A stretch of DNA of 64,000 nucleotides from Harmothoe impar (GCA_947462335.1 OX381708.1:38753377-38817376); one strand, 5' to 3'. Shown: positions 1-12,600, numbered from the stretch's first letter. Numbers and translations: made by a program. The notes: generated by a model not told the origin, from the letters alone.

Positions 1-1260
1 GTCCTGGAGATGGACCTGGCCAAAATGAGTCTCCCTAGTACCGAGGACCAACGACAGAAGGCCATCACGGAGCATGGTATGGGTATTGAACTTTATTTGA
101 GCAAGAAATACATGATTTTGAATTGTACACTCTGCTAGTGAATAACATTATATTGAATAATATGCGCGAGTGTTACTAAACTCAACGACCCCTGACCCCA
201 ACATCACCCTTAGCTGGTAACATTTGTGAATGCTCCCTTAACTGTCAATCAGCATAAGCTGACTCATAGACAAGGGCTCAATGATAGAAGAATAGGTTTT
301 GAAGGTCGGCTTCTGGTGAGGGTCTCCCACTCTACCATAGTCCGAGGGTATGAGCAGTATTCTCATTAATTAAAGATCGATGTTCCGTAATCTGTTGCAG
401 ACATATTTTACTGCAATTTATATTTCACATTGAAACAGGTGAACGCCCCCAGAGTGTAATCCAATTCATCTCAGAGAAAGTGATGAAGCTGCAAGGACCC
501 CTTCCAGACTCAGACGAACATGTTGATAGTGACGAAACAGACGAAAGCGACTGTGAGTAGAGTTCTGTCCTCAAAATCTAACAATAGGACAAAGTACATT
601 TGTATAGAAGTGATGGAAAGGATCGTTGTAAATCAATGAAATAAAAGGATATAATATTATATCAAAGTCTATAGATCTATGTACGGGAGACTATTTTGGG
701 GGAAATTTCTTTCTCCGTGGGTTGGCCACCTCAAATATTCCAGGGGGGAAAGTCTCATGTTCTAACTAAAAATAAGTGAATATAAGCGTTTATATTTTGA
801 ACAGCTAAGTTCTAAATTGTATATGTATATTTGTGTTTTCTCCCAACTCCAGACGATGGCGACAATTTAGAGGGCGAGGAAGATCCATTTGAAAGCTTCT
901 TCAATATGGAAAATGAGGAGTATGGGGTAAGGATTAGTTCTCCATTTCCATGGTTTATATAATGTCTTATTATTGAAGTATCATTGGGGGAGCCCATCCC
1001 TTCCTTCATTAAAAAAAACAACCCATATTCGTTCCACAGAAAATTGTTGAATATCAAAGATATATTTTTTCTTCTCCTAGGACTTTCTGCAGCTTGGACC
1101 GCTAGAACTCAAACTCCTCAACGTGGCGGGCAAACGTATCCCCATCTACCAGGTCGGTGAACCCACCGCGGAACAAAAGAAGGCCGAGAGCTACCAGCCT
1201 ACCGACTGGCCGGTCACTCATCCCATGCTGAAGGGTGCCATGACCCCACGCACCACCTGA
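1..1260 (+). CDS. C-terminal part of an unrecognised acidic protein (5' end outside window)
   Basis: Four exons can be joined: 1-76, 439-552, 853-926 and 1081-1260, ending in TGA at 1258-1260. Each boundary has GT/AG and the phases agree (1, 1, 0). The joined product is about 147 residues. It starts VLEMDLAKMSLPSTED, has a middle stretch very rich in Asp and Glu (SDEHVDSDETDESDYDDGD), then a more ordered C-terminus with LQLGPLELKLLNVAGKR and PTDWPVTHPMLKG. No membrane segment or catalytic motif is visible. I do not recognise the family. The acidic linker followed by a conserved-looking tail would suit a scaffold or assembly protein, but that is inference. The gene begins upstream of the window, so its full length is unknown. 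Confidence 0.75.
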
Positions 1261-1690
1261 CAACTGGGTGGTAGTGGCATGTCGCCTTTCACCATGTAGC
1301 AAGAGTGGTCAAAATCAGCTGATATCTCTCAAACTACACCCAAAGTCTCTCTTTACTTCAGCAGTAATTTAAGTATGATAAGGTAACTGGTATCTTTAGT
1401 GGTCGAGATACGGGGTTCTAAGGGTTCTAGGTGTGGACTGGGGAAAGAGCACTAGCCACATTATTTATAAAAGAAACACACTATTGTGCACTCCTCTTTT
1501 GTATATATAAGATATAGTGTAGATGATTGTAATTTGTAATATATGTTGTTTGGTGAATGCTTATTGTTATTAGACTGCACCTCTACTTTGTGTTGTGATC
1601 TAGTGCAGACAAGATGTTCATTAGAAAACTTATTTTTTCAATCACCAGAATCTGTTATAAAAAAAATTAAATGATTTATGAATGCAAAAT
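1261..1690 (+). other. 3' untranslated region of the first gene
   Basis: AT-rich, non-coding sequence follows the stop codon. The best polyadenylation signal is a variant ATTAAA at about 1666-1671. No canonical AATAAA is seen before it. Confidence 0.5.
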
Positions 1691-1856
1691 ATTGTCTGTG
1701 CCTTCTTTAGTCCATCAGCTCTCTCCTCTTGGAGGAGACCCATGCCATACAGATGGTGTAGAATGTTTTACCCCCCGCAGAAGGGGTTATGACTGCCTCT
1801 TGAAATTTCCTCTAAAGTTAACCCATATAAAGATATAACTCTCATATGGATATTAG

Positions 1857-2095
1857 GGAGTGGTCATTTTTTAACAACAGTGGGGGGGGGGGGGTGGTGG
1901 ATTTGGGGGCAACCAAAAAATTTGGACCCCTTGAAGTCTCAAAGGGGTCGGCTGCGCTGAATTTAACTTGCCTGAGGGGGAGACCAAAAAAATTTCGACC
2001 CCTCCCATGGGGGGGGGGGGGGGGGCAAAACAATTTTGACCTGCTCGCGTGAAAATCCACCGACCCCCCCCCCCCCCCCCCCCCCTTCCCCCCCG
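1857..2095. repeat. G/C-homopolymer-rich repeat fragment
   Basis: Begins with GAGTGGTCATTTTTTAA followed by a long G run, then more G runs and an opposing long C run at about 2064-2096. Related starts occur at 6517 (GAGTGATCATTTATTAGCGA) and 11931 (GAGTGGTCATTTTTTAATTA), so this is a dispersed element family whose ends carry G tracts. Short open frames here are homopolymer artefacts. Confidence 0.55.
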
Positions 2096-5000
2096 TTGTT
2101 GACCCAGGGAACCCTGGGTTTAAGGGAGACGGTTCTGATGGAAATAAGTAGATTTGCAGTCAAACTTTGGTGCAACTGTATGAATTTCCTGTTGCATATT
2201 TTGAATAAAGAATATCACTGCAACTAACTTACAACCTATATCTGTCTACCCCTTCATCCAAGGATTTGAAAAGAAAAGTCTTTCCTAGTGAAAAAGATGG
2301 GAGAAAAAGACTCAATTTGGTATCAAACCACACCTCTCTGTGAACTAATGCTAAAGAATAGCAGAGTGACCTTGAATCCACCCTTTAAAAGAGTCACGTT
2401 CACACAGACACCCGTAGAGCTCAATGTTAAAGGGAAGGTGAGATTGATTTGTGAGACGCTTTTGGTTCAATATCAACTCTAAAGAAAGGTCAGTGGGGAC
2501 CAGGTGATCTGTAAAGGCCACAGCCAGGGACAGCTGGGTGACAGTACTGACACTTTTTTTCAGACATCCAGGGAGCTAAAACACACTGTGGGGGGATTAC
2601 TTGTTGCTATTTACGAATGGTGACAACCCTAACATATATCTGTCCAGAACTGCACAAACACAAAGAATAAGTAGTGCCCCCCCCCCCCCTCTGCCAGACG
2701 CAAAATGTGAACCAAAAAGTTGCAGAGTTTGGCTGGAGAAGGCAGAAACCCGAGGAGAGTTGTGGCGACAACTTACCAACCAGGGGTCAGGGTGGAAAGA
2801 GGCATCAGACATTGGTTGTATATGCTGTAATCTATGCACCCGTCAAAATAAGATGGAAGCAGCCACTGCAGATCCTGCAAAGGACCTATAGGCAACTGGA
2901 TGGCAGTGTTGTTGTGACAACTTCGACCGGGGGACAGGGTGGAAAAGACCAACTGCTCCTCCACAGCCACTTGCTCACCCACCCACATCTGCTTTTGCCT
3001 GAAATGTGATTACATGTGTATATTAGGGTTTGAGGGTAGTTTTGAACCAGCAATATGTTTCTGCTCTCAGAATTGACAGAAAATTCATTTTGTGATTAGG
3101 ATCCCATGTTAGAGCTTTACAAATATGTCAATCATAGGTTATTAGAGCCCTGGGTCACATGTGATGTTGATCACACAGTCAATCTTTAAAAAATGACAAC
3201 TCCCTTAGAATGCATATTGCTTGGAAAAGTATCAGGGATGAAAGTTTTCTAGTTTTTCCCCGATTTCAAGTGTTTTTTTAATGTCACAAAGACCTGAACT
3301 TAACTATGGAGAATCTTCATTCTGATTCAGGGGCCTATATTTGAATATTTCAACTTTTTTGAAATTGGTCACTTTCATCCCTGAAGTATATAATGGAATA
3401 TACCAGAAAGGTAATCAACCAGTGTTCTCTGCAGATGGAAAAATTACCCTGCAAAAACCTGATTCCGAGATATTGATACGTTCAGCAAATATTTCTCATT
3501 ACTCGCAGTTTTCTAACTTCACCATTAAAACTCCAATATTGCTGATAAAACACAGTTGTTGTTTGTTTTTTTTGTTTTTTTTTTTTGGGGGGGGGGGGGG
3601 GCATTTGTGGAAAAATTGCTTAAAATGACCCTAAGTTATGTTCTAATTGGGAATATTTACACAATTCAAACATCTACAGAAAGCTAGAAGAACAGCGGCG
3701 GCGTTTCTGGTGTCATTTTACACCAGCGGCAGCTAAAAAGACGTCGGCGGCACGTCGGTGTACTTGCAGTGTGGGGAAAACTCTGATCAACCCACAAATG
3801 GGACTGCTATTGCAACAGAACAGACAAATCACTCAAAAATGCGTCAATATTTTTTTATTATTAAAACGACGTCCGTTTACAATCACAATGAATACACGTT
3901 TATGTAGAAACCCGTGTAAAAATGACTCTTGGATAACTTTTAGAAAGCCAGCATAGTCTGTATCGAATCTCTCAAAGCTTTGTTAAAAAGACGCAAACTT
4001 CACGTACAACACAAATGAAGCGTCTCAAATCTGATGTTTCCACTACGATAAAAAGACACACTGGCCATTCTTGCATCCTCATATATTTTCACCACAAGTA
4101 GGACCTATATAAATTGCATGGTGAAAAATGCTATAAAACCGTTCCTTTATCACAAGTTCAGCTTTTACACACCACCGATGTGATATTTGCATACTCCTCC
4201 ATTATGAGAAATTCTTGCTAAGCGTATTTGACGTATTAACAAAGCGCCATCTTGGGGCATTCATTTCACTTGGAAACTCCCCATTTTCAGATTTTGGAGA
4301 CAATGAAACTATTAAGTACTATTAAAAATGCCATTAAAAACTATTTTGCACACCCCAGCTTGCATATTACGTCAAATACGCTAATTTTATTCCCAAATCA
4401 ATCTCCATTAAACCCTTCCAGCTGTTGCAGAATCTGATGTTTATATAGTATCATTAACTATATGTCAATAATGACTAATGTGTATCTTACTATAGGAAAA
4501 TAATTATAACCTAGACATCCTGGTAACACGATAATAATCACCTTCGCTCTCCCTGAACAAAAACAACCTCAATTAAGCCATTTCCACCGCTCACATATAC
4601 AAACTCAAGACATATCCATACAAGTACAGGTCTCAAAATAACTATTCCCACTGTTTTGGAAAGATTAATTACAATTGAACGGTACAATTATCAGACAGTT
4701 TTAGAAAGGTGTATATATTCCTGATTAAATAAATATTTAGTAGCGTTTATAAATCTCTGGTGATATGCCACATGTTCAGCTGTGGACGGTCATGATTTGT
4801 AATCCATTCGCTGCAAAATCATAATCTCGATTACCGAGCGCGTGCTGCTAAGCTGAATTTATGCTTCGACTGAGGTTGGCACAACATAAATACGACTAGT
4901 GGACATTTAACTCTCAACCCACGCTTGGATATATCTGATAATACTTAGGTTGTAAATCAGGTAGATTTGCAGTTATGACAGATGCAAACAAAGTCATTGC

Positions 5001-5384
5001 CACAAATGTTAACTATCGATTAGCTGCTGTGGCCTGTCCGTGCCATTTGACAGGGGCAAACTGTGGATACATGTTACTTAGTGTCTAATTGGCAAGAATA
5101 TTAATGCATTAATAAACTAAGAGATAGGGTTTATTTCAAAGTGAGATAGGGGGCAAAAATATTGCCACTTGTTATTGAAACTTGAGTATCATTAGTGCCA
5201 TACAATCATACATTCATAAGTTGAGACATATCACTCAAATCGTGAACACGAGGTTAGCTCATCACAGCCGTACAACATAACTTGAATAATACACATTGAT
5301 TCCTATTATAAATCCCTATTATATAATACCATCTCTGATTAGCTACATATTGTAGAGATTTATATTGAAAAGCAAATCTCGACC

Positions 5385-5455
5385 GGGATTCAAACCCGGA
5401 CAACGTCATAATTCATGCATATATCTGCCTGCACTGAATGTACCTGCCCGCTATA
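5385..5455 (-). repeat. tRNA-like (SINE-type) polymerase III promoter remnant
   Basis: Read on the minus strand, TAGCGGGCAGG (5453-5443) fits an A box and GTTTGAATC (5395-5387) fits a B box. The latter sits in a 5-bp T-arm-like stem (CCGGG/CCCGG). The acceptor and anticodon stems do not pair convincingly, so this is not a working tRNA. A degenerate tRNA-derived SINE or tRNA pseudogene is the likely explanation. Confidence 0.35.
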
Positions 5456-6968
5456 AGTTAAGATCTCTGTAATAAGCAGATAGACCGCAATCTTTTTAAA
5501 AATTTCAATATATATTACCGGGTAGTTGTTTTCATTTGGCAACACCATCTCTTAGTTCATGCTTTATTCTAAGATATGCTGAAGACGAATATATTCTGAT
5601 GTGGACCATGATCCACTACATTGTGCCTGCCTTCCAACTTGTACACGCTTCACTCTTTAATAACAATAAGCATTGAACTGCGGAAAAGTCTCGAACTGAA
5701 TATGCTAGAAACAAAAAGGCGAACAATATGAACAAAGAAACCAAACTGATTTCAAAGATTTATCAAAATGACAAGGGGAGTCAACTCAAAATAAAGTTTG
5801 CAAGCAACGAAACAGAACTTGGGCCTGGAGGTTACACCTTCAGTCTTCAGGCAGCTAGGATCATATCAGCCAGGGTAGGATATATTGCAGATCTCACAAG
5901 ACAATGGAAACAAACAGAACTGTTTGTTAACGGTTAACGCTATGCCATTTGTGGATCGGTCATAATTGTAATATTTCAGCAGATGGCTCCTCGCAAATCA
6001 CCAAAGACGAGCAGCTCACAATGTGGAAACTACGGCCGAAACTACAGCAAGACCAATTTCATGATTCTCTTTTACAGAAGGTCAAAGAAATAGTTAGCCG
6101 AATAGGTACAAGAGACAAAGTGCACAGGTGCTACAACATACTCCGAGGTTTAGAAATGGATTGTTATGACATAAAACTAGATTAATTCCAATTACATGTA
6201 TCAGAAATTTCTTGATTATTATGACACAAAAGTACACATAATTTGCATATATCGGGATCTTGTTTTCCTTGAATATTCAATATACCGTTCTGCCGCAATA
6301 TAGCGCCTGGTGCAAAATTTGGGAGACATTTACTTCTAAGAGAGGTGCTTATACAAGATCCTATTTTAGTGTTTCAAGAAAATGTCAATACCACTCTACT
6401 CTAGCCCTTAAAAGAAGACCGGCGCTATATCGGGATGTGACGGTACAGTAAGCGCTAAGAAATTTACTTAGGACTCAATAGTGACCCCTACACTTCTTGC
6501 GTATGGAACTTTCAGGGAGTGATCATTTATTAGCGAGAGGGGGAGGTTTTGATGGGGGGAGGGGGGGGGGCACAAATTGATCCCCTTCAGGATGTAACTA
6601 TACCTAACGGTAATAGGGATTTCCCCACTTTCTCCTATGGTATATATCTAATAAGGGGCAAGGCATGCGAAAAGAAAATTATGCGAATTATCTTCCCAAT
6701 CCAACCTGTTCAAAAAGAAGGATGACCAAAGATTACATATGTACCCTAGATGACAAGGTTAAAACTTCCTGTTCTTCAAATCTTCACCAGATTTTAAACC
6801 AGTATTAGTATTCCCGGCCTATTCTCAACTAAGACAACTATCGATAGAAAAGACACCTGTTTCACAAGAGCTTATGTGCTATTATGGAGGTAGCATCAGA
6901 AGGATGGCGTGGCATAAAAAGAACTCAAACATGTGTGTACAGTACATAGAAACCTATATTATAAGTCA

Positions 6969-9900
6969 CTACTGTTTTAGAGCTTTCTTTGCTAACTTCT
7001 TTTCCTCTGCAGCCAGTTGCTTGGCCTCCGCTTTCTTCTGGTAATATTCTATTGTAGCTGCCTTTTGTGTTGCGTCTTGTACATAGCTGAAACAAGATAG
7101 AGATTCTATTAGTAATGTATGAAAGGTGCGACCAATTTCAATAGCAGTATCATCTTAGTAATAGATAGACTATGGTTATGTGAGGCTAACTCAAAATAAC
7201 CACAGTAAACTGGATGGCACCCTTATAGGGTGCCTGCCAGTCTACAGTAGTCATATTTTGAGTTAGCCTCACATAACCATTGTCTATCTGTTTTAAACCA
7301 CAGCTGTAAGGTTATGTGAGTCTACACAGAAATAACCAAGACGTAAACTCCTTTGTCTTAGCCCTCCGCTGTGGTTTAAAAGTCTAGAGTACAACCCATG
7401 GCTTCCACGCAAAACAAACCGACAGGTTTGAAGAGTTTCTCATATTATACAAACATCTGCAGGTTATACGCAGGTGCTTAAAAGTATACCAAAGTACTTT
7501 ATTATGTAAGCTAAAATCAGGTGCGGGTTATACGCTTTACTCAAAGTCGCGGTGCTGGTTTTAGGCAGGGTACAGGTTGTACCCAACGTTTTCCTATATC
7601 AAAGTTCAATGCGGCTTTGACTACAGTGTGCACATGTGGTAGTTCAAAGCAAATATTGCCAGATACATTGTTGTGTAAGTTGTCACTGCGGTAAAATGGT
7701 AGAGGCGGAATTGAACTCACTGATAATGGAAGAATCTTGAGAGCTGGAAAAGTTGTGTGGCCTCGTTGGTTCCGTGACATGCTAACAGAAGTAGGTTCCG
7801 TGGCTGCACTTTCCACGCAAACCGCATGAACAAACCAGAATACACACACAGCGCTGCAACAAGACATTTAATCATTAAACTTAAACCATAAATGTCCATG
7901 GTTGTCTGTTTATCGTAGAAAGAGGTCATCATTGTAGAACTTTGAAATTTTGATTTTGCAATATCAAATTATTTACGTTCACTGATTTTGAGATTTAGAA
8001 GTAATGATTCAACAATCATTACCCTTCTTTGATGCCTGAACTTGTACTGGTTTACATTGTTCATGTACCACTATTGAGTACGAGAGAATTGTAATCGAAA
8101 GAAATGATGAAGATAAGAAAAAAATATAATAAATAGGACTCATGTCTGACATACCTGTTGTCATTTTACCACTAATCTTCTCTGGGTTGTCCTGAGCATC
8201 AAGAATGGCGGCAATAGGTAATCCCCAGTTGGCAATGGGTCCCCAGAAGTGCTGTGTAGGAAAAAAGATGCGTAATGTACTTATCACGTCATCTTAAGGG
8301 TATTTTACATCTTCATCTGACCTGGTAAATGAACATGCACCCAAAAAAAGTAGAATGCTGATGCTGATGCTTAAATTATATCGCAAATTTGATAACTGGC
8401 AAAACAAGATTTTATTTTAGATATTTAAGATATTTATACTAGTATACGGTAGGCCAAACAAATAAGCTGTGTTTCGGGAATGTTACCTGAACACAACCTT
8501 TTCAGTATTTTAGGCTTTATTGATGCAAGATATAAACCTATCGACGGAACACTTTAATATGTAACTTGAATAAATATGTTAGACTGCAATCTGGTACACT
8601 TATATTTTTCAAGAAAGTATTACACTGTACACGATGATTAAATTAATAGTATACATACATAATATACATCAATACTTACAGTGCTGAAGATTGGAATGTG
8701 ATGAGATGAAAAAAGAAAGAAGAGAAAATTGCAATTATTTAGGATGTTGTCTACTCCCAGTCATATAGGTATGGCAGATATTGCAGATAGTTAGTGCCAT
8801 TTTGGCGTTGTCATGTAACTTATAACAGTTTACTTGCCATGGTCTTCATTACATTTATATTTAATGCAGTTTACCATCTCATCATAGTATATAGTTTGCC
8901 CATATAGGACTATTTATTGAACTTGATGTACATATGACCTACTTAATACAATAGTGAATTGAATGACACTGCAATGTATAGTAAACCAGCATAACCCCCA
9001 TCCCCCTACGACACACACACAACCATACTGTTAGTTGCCACATTCAATGTATAGTGGGCCTATATAAACGTATAACGGGCATAGCGGTGAGGCCACACCT
9101 AAAATAAGTTGGTCTTTTGAAAACATGGTCCAAGCTACTGGTACTTGAACTGTTATTAGCCTTTACCCCCACGGCCACACTTACATGTACCACTAGTAGT
9201 CTAGTACCGGTACCAGTGTCAGTGCTACCAATGAATTAATATGATTGATGAGTCCTCAAGCCGTCAAGGGGGGGGGGGGGGTCCACAGGAGTTCCCCCTC
9301 CCATCCTGAGCCTGAGGTAGGAAAGTCGCAGACATAGAGGGTCCTAGGTCACAAAGTCGCTTTTTTGGACCAAAATTCCTGCAGCCAATTTTGTTCCAAA
9401 TTCGGAAAATCGCAAAAATTAATACCTCAAGCACCCACCTCCTAGTAACCATCCTACCGGTAGATTGTATATTTAAGTATAATAGAAAGACAGGCATACC
9501 GTACCAGCGTATGGGACTAGTTCTGCAGTTCATAGTTCATAATTTTGCACAGTTGCATCAAAGTGATGTAATCTCCGTAGACTACCGGTAGTCACAATCA
9601 TACAGAGAAATCTGACCACCTCTGAGGCTCTGAGCGGATTGCCTTTCTCATTATCTAATTCAAAAGTGATGCCACCATGGATAGTCCATAGTCTAGACTC
9701 TATAGACCAATGCAGCAAGAAAGGGTGACTTTTTCAAAATAAAGTTGTGTTTATGTTGGTTTTAGCAGAATCCTCACAGCATTGTTTGTAATGGCTAAGT
9801 TTGCAAACTTCTCGCATCAGGAGATTCACAGGACAATTAGCTTTAAAATAGTGTATATTGGAATGCAGGATTTAGAGATTATGCAAAGTTATTTGTCGGT

Positions 9901-12176
9901 CACACTTCAGAAATGCTCAAAAACGTTATCAACAACTGTTATGAAAAGTCACCCTTTCTTGCTGCATTGGTCTAGGCATAGAATATGTAGAGATGGGCAC
10001 GGCCTGGCCTCACACAGCGCCTGCATATCTGTCACCATAGTAAATGGGCCACTTTCAAAATGCTGTTTCTGGGACATTCCCTCCATGGAATATTATGAAA
10101 TTTCAGTATGTTATGCAAAAGAGGTCAGGGATTCTGATTATGTCAATGATTTCTCTGTGGGGTACACACTTTTTCAAATAAGTGGGCAAACTTATGGGTG
10201 ATTTATAGAAAAATTTTGAGGTTCTGGCTCGACCTTAGTTTTCATTGACAGTTGTAATATCCTCACTCCTTTACTAAATGACACCCATGAAGCCATTATG
10301 TGACTCTAAAAATGTTAACTTTAGTGATTATGGAAAAAAAAAAAATTCTGAAAATTTTGACTCCCGCCCCCCCCTATTTCCAATTTTTTTAGCAATTTTT
10401 TAAATTGAAAAAATTTCTCTTACCCCCTTAAACCCCCATCAAAATGTCCACAATTTTGTCCTCTCTAAGAATCTACAATTAGTTTTCACCTATCTATTAG
10501 CACGAAGGAGCACCAAGCCATAGAGTGAGAGCATGTTTTGCATTAAATTGGAAAAATTCAGCTCTGCTGATTTTACTCTGCGACAAGAAATTTGGACTTT
10601 CCATCAAGATATGAAAAACTTTCCATTGTCAAATCACCATAAAAATATATCCACAGAACCACCCAACTGTTTGCTTTAAGCTGATGTGACTGGCTTCTCT
10701 GTATCATTATTTGTTCAAAAGTAATCAGTGGTAAGGTAAAAAATGCCCCATTCAGTGTGTGTAGTCAGTGGGCTGTGGATTGACCTAATTTACCCGCACT
10801 CTGCTGATAAGGCCCAGAAAGTGATGGCAGAAAATTACTCCAAACTTTTCTATTTCAAAAATTCATAGCTTTGCTTCTACTTACTGCATTTTATTTATTT
10901 AAAGAACATTCTGTTGGCAAAGATTCCAGCTTTCATGTGGTATGATTTCCCATAAGCTTGCCCAAAATCAAATATTTGGATGCCCATCTCTAGAATATGA
11001 AAGATTAGCCTACATAGATCTATCTATAGCTGCACTGACTGCAGCTAAGCCTGTAAGGGAGGGTTCATTATTTATGGCAGGGGGGGGGGTGAGCATTTGA
11101 GGGGGGGGGGGCAAATTTTTTTAGGGGTATTCAAAGGGGGGGGGCCTTTTTTTTTACCCTATTCTTAGGGGGGGGCCTTTTTTTTTAGGGGTATTCCTAA
11201 AAATGTCGCGAATTTAGTACGTTGAAATGTCGCGAATTTTGGTAACAGCCTGTGTTATATTTTACCAAATTATGTCAATATTTTCAAAATTTTCTAAAAT
11301 TTTCCTCAAACTCCCAGCAAATTTCTCACTGCATCACTTTTAACACTCAGAATAGCCCACCGTTTTGTCAGTCTTCAAAAAAGTGCCGGCCTCATGTAAG
11401 TACTGAGGGTATGGGAGCTTCCAATTTATAAGCACTGGGGCCCTTAAACTCAACGGTATGTAAGTCGAGTGTCTGAGGTTTGACTATTATTGCTCACCAG
11501 CGAGTATCATGAGACGTTTACACTAAAACACCTTACGAATGGATGTATTTGTTGCAAGGTAGTAAATTTTAGGTAAAAAAGTGCCCACGATTAAATGCAT
11601 ACAATTAGTAGACACCACTATCGTTTTTGTAATAAAGTTGAAAACGATCCAGGGTGAGGCCCACTGAGGGGGGGGGGGGCGCTTTTTTTTAACCTATTCC
11701 GAGGGGGGGGGGCCTTTTTTTTTCAACCTATTCCGAGGGGGGGGGCCAATTATTTTTGACGTATTCGATTTGCCAAACGCTCACCCCCCCCCTGCCATAA
11801 ATAATGAACCCTCCCTAATATCGTGTATTAAATACTAGACGGGTAGACTACAACTAGTACAAGCCTTCCAAAGCCCGGTAATCGGTATGTCTTAACAGTG
11901 TCAGTGATTTAAACATCACCCAAACTATGGAGTGGTCATTTTTTAATTACGAGGGGACGGTGGTTGTGGCACCCAGCTGTGCTGTGCCCGTGCCGTGGTC
12001 GTGGACACTCACTCACCAGGTCCAGGTCAGGACAGGCTTGTCACTACAGTGACACTGACACTTCATCGGATGTTAGTATTGTAGATGCAGGGGATTCCTG
12101 AGTAAAAAGTACTAAAAACAGCGGGCAATACATACCTGAAGAAATACCTTCCCCAGCTCAATGGTTGTCCAGCCAT
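6969..12176 (-). CDS. MPC1: Mitochondrial pyruvate carrier 1 (MPC1)
   Basis: MPC1 pairs with MPC2 in the inner mitochondrial membrane to import pyruvate. Exons on the minus strand: 12176-12136, 8683-8680 (only 4 nt), 8251-8155, 7853-7721 and 7086-6969, with stop TAG at 6971-6969. Phases 2, 0, 1, 2 all join. The hallmark [15 protein letters not shown] is followed by [20 protein letters not shown] and [14 protein letters not shown], matching MPC1 along its core. The tail is longer than the human one and ends in a Lys/Glu-rich helix ([20 protein letters not shown]). The core exons are certain. The N-terminus ([13 protein letters not shown] plus ST from the micro-exon) is a proposal: it restores the Y-hydrophobic-hydrophobic-S/T-T-HFWGP pattern of the family, but is short (15 residues) before HFWGP. 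A CpG-rich segment near 12.5 kb may be the promoter or a further 5' exon. Confidence 0.88.
7163..7289. repeat. Near-perfect 36-bp inverted repeat (hairpin), in the last MPC1 intron
   Basis: Arm 7163-7198 and arm 7254-7289 are reverse complements with one mismatch in 36. The 55-bp spacer has its own 7-bp palindrome GGCACCC/GGGTGCC around 7216-7234. Just outside, TTTTAAACCACAGC (about 7291) and GCTGTGGTTTAAAA (about 7367) form a second inverted pair, giving nested foldbacks. This resembles a young foldback or MITE-type insertion. Confidence 0.8.
9313..9420 (+). repeat. Dispersed repeat, copy 1
   Basis: GAAAGTCGCAGACATAGAGG through TTTTGGACCAAAATTCCTGC and CAATTTTGTTC to TCGGAAAATCGC is repeated with moderate divergence at about 14104-14205 on the same strand. 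No coding frame spans both copies. Confidence 0.75.
9703..9974. mobile_element. Short inverted-repeat element with 32-bp ends
   Basis: TAGACCAATGCAGCAAGAAA continuing to GGGTGACTTTTT (9703-9734) is reverse-complemented at 9943-9974 with about one mismatch. The element would be 272 bp and lies in the first MPC1 intron. No target duplication is obvious. An open frame of 139 codons (9782-10201) overlaps its right part, but has no recognisable domain. Confidence 0.65.
11057..11816. mobile_element. MITE-like element, about 38-bp G-rich terminal inverted repeats, TAA flanks
   Basis: The left end GGGAGGGTTCATTATTTATG plus a G run and GTGAGC (11057-11094) is mirrored at 11779-11816. The flanks read TAA|GGGAGG and CCTCCC|TAA, a possible 3-bp TAA target duplication of the PIF/Harbinger kind. 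Subterminal G tracts alternate with T tracts on both sides (11100-11180 and 11660-11760). The interior has no transposase frame, so it is non-autonomous. It lies in the first intron of MPC1. Confidence 0.75.
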
Positions 12177-12419
12177 ATTGTGTTATTTTATACCTGACCT
12201 TCAATGAAGAATAACACCGCAAGTCGACCCTCTGAATTTCTGTACCGGATGTAGCCACAGAAACCCTACGACCTTGACCTTAAAATGCATGTGGGTGTAT
12301 TAGGAAATTATATCAACGAAATTTGGCACCAACTAGACTCTAGAGAGATCCCCATCCCTGTACAATATAATAACTCTAACAATCGATATAGAGTCATATC
12401 TTTATATTTTACCTTCAGA

Positions 12420-12600
12420 TACATGTTAAATTTTGCTCTCTGATAGGGGATGATGGTTTGGCAGGTGCGAAGTTTACGAAAGCTCTCATGCACTGCTGCC
12501 GCCATGCGGCTCGTGTGCGCGTTCGCCCAGACCGTTTCTCCCATTTCCCGCCAGGTTGTTCCCGCGCAACAAATCGGATTAGGGGGTCGTCCATAAATGA
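12420..12600 (-). promoter_or_regulatory. CpG-rich segment with E2F- and YY1-like sites, possible MPC1 promoter or 5' exon
   Basis: CpG density rises sharply here against an AT-rich background. TTTCCCGCC at 12544-12552 is a perfect E2F-type core, and the minus strand carries CGCATGGCGGC, a YY1-type core around an ATG. That ATG opens MAAAVHESFRKLRTCQ. The segment lies about 250-400 bp upstream of the proposed MPC1 start and on the same strand. It may be the promoter, a 5' UTR exon, or an alternative first exon. Confidence 0.4.

Larger units (their letters stand above)
1700..6960. other. Intergenic region without a supported gene
   Basis: Between the first gene and MPC1 there is AT-rich sequence with homopolymer patches: G and C runs near 1880-2090, a C run near 2680 and a G run near 3585 and 6555. 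An inverted pair around AGCGTATTTGACGTA (about 4218-4232 and 4371-4385) brackets some 150 bp. Short open frames at 5728-6450 look weakly protein-like but show no family motif and no consistent splicing. On the minus strand, an AATAAA at 6531-6526 could serve MPC1. Confidence 0.5.

Noticed and set aside
1842..2227. Gly- and Pro-rich frames on both strands
   Set aside because: Caused by G and C homopolymer runs.
5385..5455. Functional tRNA gene on the minus strand
   Set aside because: Only the T arm and A/B boxes are recognisable; acceptor and anticodon stems do not pair.
5949..6185. Protein-like frames near 6 kb (KVKEIVSRIGTRDKVHRCY; also MAPRKSPKTSSSQCGNYG in another frame)
   Set aside because: Two overlapping frames look equally plausible, neither has a recognised family or clean exon edges. 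Left out as a gene.
9782..10201. 139-codon frame in the MPC1 intron
   Set aside because: No signal peptide, domain or splice coherence; it overlaps an inverted-repeat element and is on the opposite strand to MPC1.
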